Shown: positions 45,425 to 54,657 of the stretch, one piece after another
Position numbering within the stretch: position 1 is the stretch's first letter
How the letters are laid out: each line of letters opens with the position of its first letter
From: Psychrobacter sp. 1044
Lineage (GTDB): Bacteria > Pseudomonadota > Gammaproteobacteria > Pseudomonadales > Moraxellaceae
Direction: 5' to 3'
Assembly (NCBI RefSeq): GCF_904846525.1
Contig: NZ_CAJHAZ010000011.1
Coordinates: 62,001-126,000, forward strand
DNA: 64,000 nucleotides
The notes under the pieces: model-generated
Told to the model about the DNA's origin: nothing
The model's database searches: none
The model's input: the letters and a program-made list of their open reading frames with translations, nothing else
Made by a program: the position numbers and the translations under genes

Positions 45425-46695
45425 CGGCTTTTTTCGGTAGACTATGGATTGATGCCACCATTGCCATCAGTTTTTTACGCGAGGGACGAGTACAGTCGTT
45501 GATGATTACTCTGGGAGTGGCGATAGGTGTTGCCGTTATTATATTTATCACCGCACTCATCCAAGGATTACAGACCAACCTTATTGAAAGCACCCTCGGC
45601 AGTCAGGCACATATTCGCTTAGTAGCGTCAGACGAAGTCAACCTAATAGCGCCGTCTGCTGAGGATACACTGCAACTGATACAAGAAGACAAGCGTCCAC
45701 AGCGGCTACGTTCTATTAATAATTGGCAGCAAATCACTGACACGCTAGATCAACTGCCCTTGTTAACTGCCGTATCGCCAAACGTGTCTGGGCCTGGGTT
45801 TGTCCGGCGTGGCGAAGCATTAGAGTCGGTGATACTAGTAGGTACTGATTTAGAGCGCTATCAGAACATTATCCCACTTGATGAATACTTAATCAGTGGT
45901 GAGCTGCGAGTGGGCGCAGATAATGTATTGATTGGTAGTGAACTGGCTAAAGATTTGGGTGTAGAGGTCGGCAGCAAATTACGTTTGGATACGGGTCAAG
46001 ACAGCAGTAGCAGCAATAATCTGAGTAACAGCCTTGGTAGCAACCTTAGTAACAACAGCGCTGTAGTCAATATCGCTGGTATATTTGAGCTCGGCGTACG
46101 AGAGCTTGATGCGCGCTACGTGTATCTAGACCTAAAACAAGCGCAGTCATTACTCAACCTACCGGGCGGTATCACAGTCATTGATTTGACGGTTGAAGAT
46201 ATCTTTGAGGCGGAGGAAATCGCTGCACAAGTGGGTCGTTTGACCTCACTGCAAGCAGAAAGCTGGATTCAAACCAACGCCCAACTGCTGAGTGGTCTCA
46301 CGGCTCAAAGTTTATCTAGCAATATGATTGTCGTTTTTGTGGCGATTTCGGTGGCTTTTGGCATTGCCAGTGTGCTGTCGGTCAGTGTGGTTCAGCGTAC
46401 GCGCGAGATTGGTATCTTACGAGCCATGGGTGCAACTCGTCAGCAAATCCTACGAATATTCTTAATTCAAGGGGCTATATTTGGCTTGTTAGGCTCTATT
46501 GTCGGTAGTGGTGTCAGCTATGTATTGGTCTGGTCTTTTAATACTTTTGGGCCCGACATATTTACAATTCCCATATCAATAAATCTGATCTTAGTGACTA
46601 TGTCGTTAGCCACACTAACTGGTGTTATAGCAGCCGCTATTCCAGCGCGGCGCGCAGCAGCACTTGATCCAGTGGTGGCTATTCGTTATGTCTAA
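45421..46695 (+). CDS. ABC exporter permease, FtsX/MacB (DevC-like) family
   Basis: The 424-residue protein has one N-terminal helix (ITLGVAIGVAVIIFITALIQGLQ), a periplasmic MacB-PCD domain (about 50-280), three C-terminal helices and VVQRTREIGILRAMGATRQQILRIFLIQG, the family hallmark before the last helices. An Asn/Ser-rich insert lies near 195-217. It starts with a TTG that overlaps the adaptor stop (TTGA), so it is translationally coupled. Works with the adaptor before and the ATPase after. Confidence 0.85.
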   Translation: MTAFFGRLWIDATIAISFLREGRVQSLMITLGVAIGVAVIIFITALIQGLQTNLIESTLGSQAHIRLVASDEVNLIAPSAEDTLQLIQEDKRPQRLRSINNWQQITDTLDQLPLLTAVSPNVSGPGFVRRGEALESVILVGTDLERYQNIIPLDEYLISGELRVGADNVLIGSELAKDLGVEVGSKLRLDTGQDSSSSNNLSNSLGSNLSNNSAVVNIAGIFELGVRELDARYVYLDLKQAQSLLNLPGGITVIDLTVEDIFEAEEIAAQVGRLTSLQAESWIQTNAQLLSGLTAQSLSSNMIVVFVAISVAFGIASVLSVSVVQRTREIGILRAMGATRQQILRIFLIQGAIFGLLGSIVGSGVSYVLVWSFNTFGPDIFTIPISINLILVTMSLATLTGVIAAAIPARRAAALDPVVAIRYV

Positions 46696-47491
46696 TCATG
46701 ATTCTAGCGACACTTTTAACAGTGACTTTAACAATGTTTCTGTCAATCCTTTTAATAAGACGTCAACTCATATGTCCAGTCAATCTCACGAAGTTCTGCG
46801 TTTAGAGGCACTAAAAAAGTCTTATAACATCGGTCAACCTAATGAGATTGAGGTGCTGCACGGTATTGACTTAACTATCAGCACTAACGACTTTGCCGCC
46901 CTGATTGGTCCTTCTGGTTCAGGTAAAAGCACTTTGCTAAATGTACTAGGGTTACTAGATCAGCCAACCAGCGGTGAGCTATATCTGTTGGGTCAAGCGA
47001 CCAGTGCTATGAATGATGCTGGTCGCACCGCTTTGCGTGGCAGTAGTATTGGCTTTGTCTTTCAGTTTCATCATCTGATTCAAGCGTTTAGCGCATTAGA
47101 CAATATCTTAATGCCGCTAACATTGACAAGGGGTCGTCCAAATAAGCTTGCTATCCAAAAAGCGCGCGAGCTACTGGCAGCGGTTGGGTTAGAGCGCTTC
47201 GCTGACAGTAAACCTAACGAGCTATCAGGTGGCCAGCAACAGCGTGTTGCGATTGCACGTGCCTTGATAACTGAACCGGCATTGCTATTGGCTGATGAAC
47301 CTACAGGTAATCTGGATACCGTGACGGCAGGGGAGGTGTTTGAGCTGTTCCGCAAAGTCAATCAGGAACGTGATTGCGCGGTATTGCTTGTCACCCATGA
47401 TCCACGCTTGTCAGCATCTTGTGATCGCACGATTAATTTGGTCGATGGTCGTATTGATAGTGATAGTTTAAATAATCAAAAAATATCGTAG
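46688..47491 (+). CDS. ABC exporter ATP-binding protein, MacB/LolD-like
   Basis: About 267 residues from ATG 46688, which overlaps the permease stop by 8 bp; ATG 46772 is a possible shorter start and a TTG at 46664 a longer one. Walker A GPSGSGKSTL, Q-loop VFQFHHLI, signature LSGGQQQRVAIARAL and Walker B LLLADEPTGNLD are intact and typical of the LolD/MacB ATPase group. The N-terminal 28 residues are Asn/Ser-rich and probably disordered. It completes the three-gene exporter. Confidence 0.85.
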   Translation: MSNHDSSDTFNSDFNNVSVNPFNKTSTHMSSQSHEVLRLEALKKSYNIGQPNEIEVLHGIDLTISTNDFAALIGPSGSGKSTLLNVLGLLDQPTSGELYLLGQATSAMNDAGRTALRGSSIGFVFQFHHLIQAFSALDNILMPLTLTRGRPNKLAIQKARELLAAVGLERFADSKPNELSGGQQQRVAIARALITEPALLLADEPTGNLDTVTAGEVFELFRKVNQERDCAVLLVTHDPRLSASCDRTINLVDGRIDSDSLNNQKIS

Positions 47492-47944
47492 TGATAATAA
47501 AAGTCATATTGGCGGATTACTTATCTGCTTAACAAAGATTTCTATCAATACCGCCGTCAATATAGTCATTCCACTATAAAAGCATTACAGCGTTAGCCTC
47601 GCTTGAAGTATTTAATATACATCTACACTCGGTTGCCTTGTACTACTTTTAAATTGAATCGACTATAGTGACATCAATAAAGGTAGCGGCTTCGATTGTA
47701 TGAAATCTCATAGAAAACACCCAATAATCAAAAACCCTTTTTTATAAAAATTTAAGGTAAAAGCTAAATATATCTATATTTCTAGGTCAATGTATCCGTG
47801 TCATCACCTTTAGAGCCATGTTCATTCAAAATGATTTTGTTATCTATTGTTAAATACCAGTAGATGCTATGTATAATGCAGCACTAGCATAGCTTTCACT
47901 CAGTATGGCTTTCACTCATATGCCTTTAATAAGAAGATTACATT
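47492..47944. other. 453-bp gene-free stretch upstream of maeA
   Basis: No gene was found. The only clear pattern is a 16-bp tandem pair AGCATAGCTTTCACTC / AGTATGGCTTTCACTC at 47886-47917, ending 28 bp before maeA. The promoter of maeA is probably here; no terminator with a good stem was seen after the ABC genes. Confidence 0.4.
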
Positions 47945-49627
47945 ATGTCAAACAAGCGTCCTTTATATATTCCCGTTGCAGGGCCCGCTCTTTTAGAGAC
48001 TCCTTTACTCAATAAAGGCAGTGCTTTTTCATCAGAAGAGCGTGATAGCTTTAATTTAACTGGGCTATTACCTCATAACATTGAGACAATTGAAGAGCAA
48101 TCACTACGCGCTTATCATCAACTACGCTCATTCACTAATGATATGGATAAGCATATTTACTTGCGTAACATACAAGATACCAATGAAACCTTATTTCACC
48201 ATCTAATTGAGCAGCACATTGAGGAAGTCATGCCGCTCATTTATACTCCGACGGTTGGTCAAGCATGTGAAAAATTCTCGCAAATTTATCGTCGTAAACG
48301 CGGTTTGTTTATCTCATATCCTGAGCGCCATAAAATCGATGACATGCTGCAAAATGCCACCAAGCAAAACGTGAAGGTAATCGTTGTCACTGACGGCGAA
48401 CGTATATTAGGTCTAGGGGATCAAGGTATTGGTGGTATGGGTATTCCCATTGGTAAATTGGCGTTGTACACCGCTTGTGGTGGTATTAGCCCAGCTTATT
48501 GCTTACCAATTTTGCTGGATGTCGGTACCAATAATCAACAGCTACTTGACGATCCTATGTACATGGGCTGGAGAAACCCACGCATTTCTGGTGATGAGTA
48601 TAATGAGTTTGTCGACTTATTTATTCAAGCCGTTAAACGTCGTTGGCCAGAGGCATTATTACAATTTGAAGATTTTGCCCAAGAGAACGCGACACCATTA
48701 TTGAATAAATATCGTGACCAATTATGCTGTTTTAATGATGACATTCAGGGTACTGCTGCCGTTTCAGTCGGTACCTTGATTGCAGCGTGCTTAAATAAAG
48801 GTCAGAAGCTTAGCCAACAAAAAATAGCATTTTTAGGCGCAGGGTCTGCTGGTTGTGGTATTGCTGAGCATATTATTCGCCAAATGCAGCGTGAAGGGTT
48901 AACGGAGGCGCAGGCTCGCAGCCAAGTATTTATGGTTGACCGCTATGGCCTGCTTACTGATAACATGACGGAGCTACAAAAATTCCAAGAACCGTTAGTA
49001 CAAAAAGAATCCGCTATTGAAAGCTGGGATAAAAGTAAGAAACTCGGTTTAGCGCAAGTGGTTAAACAAGCAAAAATAACCGTATTATTCGGCGTCAGTG
49101 GACAAAAAGGTCTGTTCACCCAAGAGGTGATCGAATCTTTGTGTGTTAATACTGAGCATCCTATTGTATTACCACTTTCAAACCCCACGTCTCGTGTGGA
49201 AGCAACACCGCAAGAAGTGACTAATTGGAGCAAGGGTAAGGCAATTGTTGCAACAGGTAGCCCTTTCCCTCATACCACTTTTGAAGGTCAGTCTTTCGAG
49301 GTTTCTCAGTGTAATAACAGCTATATTTTCCCCGGTATTGGTCTGGGTGTTTTAGCAGCACGGGCGACGGGTATCAGCGATAATATGCTCATGGCGGCAA
49401 GCCAAGCCCTTGCAGATATCTCAATGGAATACGAAAAAGCACCTGGTGCCATCCTACCGCCTATTAAAGTCATCAGAGAGATCAGTGAAAAAATAGCGTA
49501 TGCAGTGGCATTGCAAGCGGCTCAAGATAAGCTAGCACTACCTATCACAGCGGAGAATTTACAACGTCGATTAAAAGCGAATTTTTGGTTGCCTGAATAT
49601 CGTAATTATCGCCGTACTTCTTTCTAA
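47945..49627 (+). CDS. maeA: NAD-dependent malic enzyme (malate dehydrogenase, decarboxylating)
   Basis: The 560-residue protein is a MaeA/SfcA-type enzyme that converts malate to pyruvate and CO2 with NAD+. Motifs present: [15 protein letters not shown], the catalytic Tyr region [31 protein letters not shown], the metal site [13 protein letters not shown] and [14 protein letters not shown], and the dinucleotide motif [14 protein letters not shown]. Length matches E. coli MaeA (565). It stands alone, with an excellent terminator 64 bp downstream. Confidence 0.92.
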   Translation: MSNKRPLYIPVAGPALLETPLLNKGSAFSSEERDSFNLTGLLPHNIETIEEQSLRAYHQLRSFTNDMDKHIYLRNIQDTNETLFHHLIEQHIEEVMPLIYTPTVGQACEKFSQIYRRKRGLFISYPERHKIDDMLQNATKQNVKVIVVTDGERILGLGDQGIGGMGIPIGKLALYTACGGISPAYCLPILLDVGTNNQQLLDDPMYMGWRNPRISGDEYNEFVDLFIQAVKRRWPEALLQFEDFAQENATPLLNKYRDQLCCFNDDIQGTAAVSVGTLIAACLNKGQKLSQQKIAFLGAGSAGCGIAEHIIRQMQREGLTEAQARSQVFMVDRYGLLTDNMTELQKFQEPLVQKESAIESWDKSKKLGLAQVVKQAKITVLFGVSGQKGLFTQEVIESLCVNTEHPIVLPLSNPTSRVEATPQEVTNWSKGKAIVATGSPFPHTTFEGQSFEVSQCNNSYIFPGIGLGVLAARATGISDNMLMAASQALADISMEYEKAPGAILPPIKVIREISEKIAYAVALQAAQDKLALPITAENLQRRLKANFWLPEYRNYRRTSF

Positions 49628-49690
49628 TGTTAGAAATTAGATATAACAAATTCTAATATTAAGCACATTATCGAAGTAAAACACTAAATG

Positions 49691-49739
49691 AAAAAAGGTT
49701 GCTAACGCTATATTACATATAGTGTTGGCAACCTTTTTT
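49691..49739 (+). terminator. Rho-independent terminator after maeA
   Basis: AAAAAAGGTTGC pairs with GCAACCTTTTTT outside an inner TATAT/ATATA-bearing stem; a long T-run follows. It begins 64 bp after the maeA stop. Confidence 0.88.
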
Positions 49740-49828
49740 ACTGCTATCCAATCTATTAGATTAGCAAGTTTACTTTTACCAGTTTTTCAGCATAGTTCAA
49801 TGATTGTTTTCTATTAAATTCTAGACAA

Positions 49829-49864
49829 CAAAAAACCCTTACAAGTAAATGCCTGTAAGGGTTT
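49829..49864 (-). terminator. Rho-independent terminator of a former or truncated minus-strand tRNA
   Basis: On the minus strand AAACCCTTACAGG..TGTAAGGGTTTTTTG is an 11-bp stem with a T-run, placed immediately after the tRNA-like 3' end at 49870-49882. This is the usual layout of a tRNA gene and its terminator. Confidence 0.75.
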
Positions 49865-49869
49865 GAATT

Positions 49870-49882
49870 TGGTGGGCCCAGT
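49870..49882 (-). other. tRNA 3'-end remnant, probable attachment site and left edge of a defence island
   Basis: Read on the minus strand the sequence is ACTGGGCCCACCA, ending in CCA like a mature tRNA acceptor arm, directly followed by a Rho-independent terminator. Upstream (higher coordinates) the sequence does not continue as a tRNA (no TTCGA-type T-loop). This is the signature left when a mobile element integrates at a tRNA 3' end. To the right, base composition turns AT-rich and defence genes begin. The integrase and the second att copy would lie outside the window. Confidence 0.5.
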
Positions 49883-50740
49883 ATCAACCAAATATCAATA
49901 TTAAGTTATTGATTTATAATAAAATATTTTATGTTATTCTATCTTATACCAACGGTTATACCAACAAAAAATTCAGGATGCAGTTTAAATAAATCCCATT
50001 AGTTAGATGAGTTTTATTTGAAAGTTTATTGTAATATTTGGTTAAAATTGATCTTTTTAAAGATAGAGCTACATTAATATTTAATTATCAGTCTAGAAGC
50101 TAATAGTATTTTAGAGAGAAGTAATATAGCCCCCTATGGCAGGATAGTTGTCACCCCTAAATAATAATTCCAAAGGGGACAATGAGGACACATCATGCCA
50201 GAATTATTACATAATGATTATCATCATCAAACTCAATTGGGTAGCTTATAATTTTGCCGTCGCTCTCGGATAAGGTTCTACCAATCTCATTGATATTAAT
50301 CGATCACAGTTCTTCGCTTTTTAACTATAGTCAGTCCTAAATAAAATAAGTACAAGTATTATAATGCGCTACTGGTATTCATTTTCCTTGCTTGCTGTGC
50401 CTACGCAGACAGAGGCTGCGCAAACTTAATACCAGTAGCTCTGTGTTCATTTTACAGCGGATCGCCTATATCTCAACGAGTTTGAATTGAGCAACATAAA
50501 GTGAAGCTAATCGTTTTTAAGTTCTCCGTTATATTAGTATATGAATATCAGCATCCAGCATATTGAACAATAGAATCAGAAAGCCTTTGATGTTTAGAGC
50601 ATCAATTTAGGTATCTTATTATATTATTTGGTATTACACATAAAATATTAACCTAAGATATTTTCAAAAGCCCATTGTAAATAACAAAAAACCCCCTATT
50701 AAGTAAGGATTAGAAACAATTCAGTGTGTAGGGGAGATGA
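49883..50740. other. gene-free island edge with mobile-element debris
   Basis: No convincing gene over about 850 bp of AT-rich DNA. A possible insertion-sequence remnant lies at 50149-50181 (TGTCACCCCT facing AGGGGACA) followed by short broken frames. A hairpin repeat is at 50368-50439. The last 100 bp probably contain the promoter of the CBASS operon. Confidence 0.45.
50368..50439. repeat. nested inverted repeat, REP/MITE-like element
   Basis: Outer arms GCTACTGGTATT (50368-50379) and AATACCAGTAGC (50428-50439) are perfect 12-bp complements. Inside is a second hairpin CGCAG..CTGCG (50404-50420). The more GC-rich core within an AT-rich gap suggests an inserted or repeated element; only one copy is seen here. 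Confidence 0.5.
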
Positions 50741-52267
50741 ATGGTGGGTTCTAACAAGCTTGAGGATAGTTATATTCTATTGGCAGGTAGTATATCGTCT
50801 AAAACTGATAACGCTAAGATTGAGTTAGCTCATAATTTTGTAGAAAATTTTGTAGAAAATGTTATTGAGTTTGGAGGAGGGTTTGTTGTTTATTTATCGG
50901 GTGAATGTCTAAATATTAATAATAAACCTCTTCTATTTGATTGGAGTATAGTAAGTATAATCGACAGATTATTGCCAGATGCAAGTGAGAAAGTACGATT
51001 AAAAGTAGTGGCTTCTGATAAGGTATTAAAAGAGAAAGCGACGGCTGAGCAACGAAGGTTACTTAGTAGTATGGTTAACAGGGGGCTAGCATCCAGAGTT
51101 CATATAGAAAGAAAAAAATTAACTGGAGGAGCCATTGTTGATGAACAGGTTCATATTTGCACTGAAATGGTGTGTCTAGGAGGTGGTAAAGGCGTATTTG
51201 GAAGAGCTACAAAGATGTCAGATAGCTCACTGCCTGTCATAGCGCTTGATTTAGAAATTGGTGGACTTAGTGATGATGGCAATGGCGCACTTGATGTGCT
51301 TGAAGAGTTCCAAGAAAATCCTGAAAAATACTTACCTCATACTGGTGCTGAGGTTTTACAATTTTTAGATTCTTTATCCTTAGAGTACTGTGTTCAGTCT
51401 TATTCAAGTATTGCACAAAGAATTATTGATATATTTTACAATGAAAAAATAGCCCAGATTGAAAGCTTACCGCCCGATGTGCTGATTATCACTGCTATTG
51501 GTGTCGAGCTCGCCGCTATAAAGAGAGTGTTAGATATTGACGACAGCACCGCAGCTAATAAAGTGAATAATAATTTAAATGTGTGGGATACCAAAATAAT
51601 TTGTGCCGATGCATCAGAAATAAAGTGTGCTGTGGCCATTTTAGGTGAGGCAGGCATTCCTAATGCAGCATCAGTTACATCTACACTAATAAAGGCGTTA
51701 CAACCTAAAAATATAATTATGCTTGGGATTGCTGGGGGAATGCTTGGTAAGTTTGAACTTGGAGATGTTGTTTTTGCTGAATTAATAATAGGATACGAAG
51801 GTGCCGCTTTAATTGCAGATAATCAAGTAGAGCCTCGACCAAAACACTATAACTTGAGAACAAGTATCAGACAAGATATCAATGCATACATAGGTAGTAA
51901 TGACCAGTTAAGTGAGAGGTTAACTTATGCAAGAGAGTTTCATAATATTAAAATAAATAATCAAGATGCTAAATCCCAAACTATAACCCCCAAGCTAGCT
52001 ACTATAGCTAGTGGTAATAAGCTTTTTAGAGATGAAGAAAAGTTTAATGAACTAAAAAAAATACATGGAAGAGTAGCTGTAGTAGAAATGGAAGGAGAAG
52101 GAGTATTTACTGCTTGCGAACAAAATGACACGCCTGTTTTAATGATTCGTGGCATAAGCGATAATGGTAACGATAATAAAAATGATGATTATCATAATAT
52201 AGCAGCTACAGCCGCAGCCATTGTTGCTAAAGATTTTATAAAACACGGTTTAAGTTTAAACGTTTAA
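50741..52267 (+). CDS. CBASS effector: SLOG-like domain fused to purine nucleoside phosphorylase/nucleosidase
   Basis: The 508-residue protein has two parts. Residues 1-220 look like a SLOG (DprA/TIR-related nucleotide-sensing) domain (YILLAGSISSKTD, FGGGFVVYLSGE, ICTEMVCLGGGKGVFG). Residues about 243-505 form a PNP_UDP-type phosphorylase or nucleosidase: DVLIITAIGVELAAIKRVL, NIIMLGIAGGMLGKFELGDVV, the ribose-binding VEMEGEG (E449-E451) and the catalytic Asp D474 of RGISDNGND. It is the first gene of a CD-NTase operon, 24 bp from the cyclase. Inference: the second messenger binds the SLOG part and activates depletion of a nucleoside, nucleotide or NAD-like pool. GGGGAG lies upstream of the ATG. 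Confidence 0.78.
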   Translation: MVGSNKLEDSYILLAGSISSKTDNAKIELAHNFVENFVENVIEFGGGFVVYLSGECLNINNKPLLFDWSIVSIIDRLLPDASEKVRLKVVASDKVLKEKATAEQRRLLSSMVNRGLASRVHIERKKLTGGAIVDEQVHICTEMVCLGGGKGVFGRATKMSDSSLPVIALDLEIGGLSDDGNGALDVLEEFQENPEKYLPHTGAEVLQFLDSLSLEYCVQSYSSIAQRIIDIFYNEKIAQIESLPPDVLIITAIGVELAAIKRVLDIDDSTAANKVNNNLNVWDTKIICADASEIKCAVAILGEAGIPNAASVTSTLIKALQPKNIIMLGIAGGMLGKFELGDVVFAELIIGYEGAALIADNQVEPRPKHYNLRTSIRQDINAYIGSNDQLSERLTYAREFHNIKINNQDAKSQTITPKLATIASGNKLFRDEEKFNELKKIHGRVAVVEMEGEGVFTACEQNDTPVLMIRGISDNGNDNKNDDYHNIAATAAAIVAKDFIKHGLSLNV

Positions 52268-52291
52268 ATAATAAATTTAATAGGAAGTAAA

Positions 52292-53239
52292 ATGCCATTA
52301 TTGAATAAAGAGCTTCAGTACTACGATAGTAATATCCTTCGCTTAGAAGAAGATAGAAGAAAAAAATATCATGAACAAGTTGATAATTTGATAAAAAATC
52401 TACGTAGAGAGATTAAAAATCAATCTGAACTTAGAATTGTAAGAGTAGTAAAAGCGGGTTCTTTTGCCAAATATACAATATTAAAGAAAACTAATGAGGA
52501 TCAGATTGACGTTGATCTAGTTTTCTATATTGATGATGAGAACCACAATAGTGACTCATTTAAGGAATTGATTGAGCTCATTCAAGAGCTTTTAATAAAA
52601 ATTTATCCGACTAAATCAGTAGAAGACTTCGAAATTCAGACAAGAGCTACTTCCATATCTTTTGTTGGTAGTGGTCTTGACGTTGATGTTGTGCCTGTTA
52701 TTCAAGATAGTAATAATTTGGATTATGGATGGCAATATGACCTAAATACAGGAGGTAAAAGTCTTACCTGCGCACCATGTCATATAAAATTTGTACAAAA
52801 TAGAAAGGATGAAGATAAGCATTACCGAACATTGGTACGTATGGCTAAACGTTGGAAGAATAGGGCTAAACCAAAAGGGCTAAAGTCTTTCCATATCGAA
52901 TTAATATTAGCATCTATACAAGATAATAAAGGACCAACTGTAAACATAGAGGAACGTTTTCGAGCCTTCTTATTATATATTGCTCAGAGTAACTTACAGG
53001 AACGTATTGATTTTAAGGAAAATAGTTCGGAAACGCAGATATCTTTCTATGATCCTGTAGTAATCGTTGACCCTGCTAACCATCAAAATAACGTAGCATC
53101 ACGGATAACTGATTCTGAAAGAAAAGAGATTGTTGAAAAAGCTGAAGAAGCTTGGGAGTTAGCAAACTATGCTTCCACAACAGGAGATTTAAAATTATGG
53201 AAAGAATTATTCGGTAATACCTTTAAAGTAGAGGGTTAA
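52292..53239 (+). CDS. CBASS cyclic oligonucleotide synthase (CD-NTase)
   Basis: The 315-residue nucleotidyltransferase has the CD-NTase active site: G56-S57 in KAGSFAKYT, D73-x-D75 in QIDVDLVF, and the third acid in GLDVDVVPVI (D132). A helical OAS-type second domain follows (about 150-315) with HYRTLVRMAKRWKNR. It makes a cyclic di- or trinucleotide from NTPs after phage sensing. HORMA and TRIP13 genes follow, so clade C (CdnC-like, cyclic triadenylate in the E. coli MS115-1 example) is plausible. The product is not readable from sequence. AGGAAG lies before the ATG. Confidence 0.9.
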   Translation: MPLLNKELQYYDSNILRLEEDRRKKYHEQVDNLIKNLRREIKNQSELRIVRVVKAGSFAKYTILKKTNEDQIDVDLVFYIDDENHNSDSFKELIELIQELLIKIYPTKSVEDFEIQTRATSISFVGSGLDVDVVPVIQDSNNLDYGWQYDLNTGGKSLTCAPCHIKFVQNRKDEDKHYRTLVRMAKRWKNRAKPKGLKSFHIELILASIQDNKGPTVNIEERFRAFLLYIAQSNLQERIDFKENSSETQISFYDPVVIVDPANHQNNVASRITDSERKEIVEKAEEAWELANYASTTGDLKLWKELFGNTFKVEG

Positions 53240-53240
53240 A

Positions 53241-53738
53241 ATGAGTGTATCTAATTCAAGCACTGTAACCAGTTCTTATACGATAGCTGATGTTGCAAAA
53301 GTTGTAAGAAGTATCGAAGCTGATTTAGTAATGATAGCTAGTAGTACAGAAGCAGTTTCAGAAAATAAGGCTAGAGAATACGCCCATGATATCGAGCTAT
53401 TGGCTAAAAGTGATTACTTAGCTAAGGTTGATTTGACTCTAATATCCGCTTCAGAAAATGAAGTTAAAGCCCTTACCTATTTGTTTATTACTGAAAATGC
53501 TTCAGGTTCAGCTAGACCTGGCGGGGTAATGTGGCCTTATACTCCTAGTGGAAGACTTAGAGTTATCTTATCTTATACTGATAAGTATCGAGCGCAAAGA
53601 GATCAAGCTAAAAAACTACCCTTAAAAATAAAATGGAGCCCTTCATATGATGATACAAGTCATAGTAGCTTATCTTCGTCGGGCAGTCGTGGCTATAGTA
53701 GCAATGGATTTGGCGCAAATAGGAATGATTATTCATGA
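53241..53738 (+). CDS. cap7: bacterial HORMA-domain protein (Cap7)
   Basis: This 165-residue protein lies between a CD-NTase and a TRIP13-like ATPase and fits bacterial HORMA family 1: YTIADVAKVVRSIEADLVMIA as the first helix, then mixed alpha/beta with VDLTLISASENEVKALTYLF and RLRVILSYTD. In type III CBASS the HORMA protein binds a target peptide, closes around it and activates the cyclase. The C-terminal 28 residues are a Ser/Gly/Asn-rich flexible tail (from about 137) that could serve as linker or closure segment. It begins one base after the CD-NTase stop; the ATPase start overlaps its stop as ATGA. Confidence 0.82.
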   Translation: MSVSNSSTVTSSYTIADVAKVVRSIEADLVMIASSTEAVSENKAREYAHDIELLAKSDYLAKVDLTLISASENEVKALTYLFITENASGSARPGGVMWPYTPSGRLRVILSYTDKYRAQRDQAKKLPLKIKWSPSYDDTSHSSLSSSGSRGYSSNGFGANRNDYS

Positions 53739-54631
53739 GTGATTCAACTGTTTTTGAACAAATAACTGATCTACCAACAAGAGACTTAGATAAAAAAGCT
53801 GGCAAGCTTTTGGGATTTGAAAGTCGTTACCAACGTATTAAAAAGCAGTTGCAAATGCTTCTTCAGCCTGAGGAACTTGAAGCATGGAGTGATATTCATC
53901 ATAAGAAAAAATTGGCTATATTAGAGTTGCTGTCTGACCAATATCCTCTAGCTATTTTCTATGGAGATGTAGGTACTGGTAAAACAGCCAATGCCGAGGC
54001 GATTGCCAATAAACTGGCTCGCGATGCTAAAATCGAAGACGCTATACTATTTAAATTAAGTAATAAAGTACGTGGTTCGGGCAGGGTGGGAGAAATGGGA
54101 ACTTTAATTTCTCAAGCTTTTGATGAGATTACAAGGTCTATTGGTACAGGTGATGGACGTGCTTTTCTAATTATTGATGAAGGTGATTCCTTGGGCGCTT
54201 CTAGAAGTCAGCAGCAAAGTCATCATGAAGATAAAGTTGGTGTTAATACCATGATTCAATCCATTGATGACCTAAGAAAACATGGAGGTAGAATATTGGT
54301 GGTTTTATGTACTAACCGATTGGATTCACTTGATGCAGCGTTACGTAGACGTGCTTTGATAGTAGAGGAGTTTACGCGCCCTTCTAGACAAGAACTATAT
54401 GATTTGTTTGTTCAAGATTTATCGGATTTAGACGTAGAAGAGCATGACATAGAAAAATTAGTCGAGCTAACTATGCCTACAAATAGTAGTCCTGGTTGGT
54501 CGTATTCCGATGTACGTACTCGTCTATATCCAACCGCTGTAGCTTCGGCGTTTCCAGATTCACCGTTGACTATGAATCATTTATTTGACGTTGCCGCAAG
54601 TATGCAACCTTCTCCGGTCATGGCTGGTTAA
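53735..54631 (+). CDS. cap6: TRIP13/Pch2-like AAA+ ATPase (Cap6)
   Basis: The 298-residue AAA+ protein has Walker A GDVGTGKT (77-84), Walker B FLIIDEGD (144-151), sensor-1 CTNR (192-195) and an arginine finger region ALRRRA (about 202-207). In type III CBASS this ATPase opens HORMA and switches the cyclase off in uninfected cells. The overlap with cap7 (ATGA) implies coupled translation and matched stoichiometry. Confidence 0.88.
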   Translation: MSDSTVFEQITDLPTRDLDKKAGKLLGFESRYQRIKKQLQMLLQPEELEAWSDIHHKKKLAILELLSDQYPLAIFYGDVGTGKTANAEAIANKLARDAKIEDAILFKLSNKVRGSGRVGEMGTLISQAFDEITRSIGTGDGRAFLIIDEGDSLGASRSQQQSHHEDKVGVNTMIQSIDDLRKHGGRILVVLCTNRLDSLDAALRRRALIVEEFTRPSRQELYDLFVQDLSDLDVEEHDIEKLVELTMPTNSSPGWSYSDVRTRLYPTAVASAFPDSPLTMNHLFDVAASMQPSPVMAG

Positions 54632-54657
54632 TATTTAAAATATAATAAGGGCTTAAG

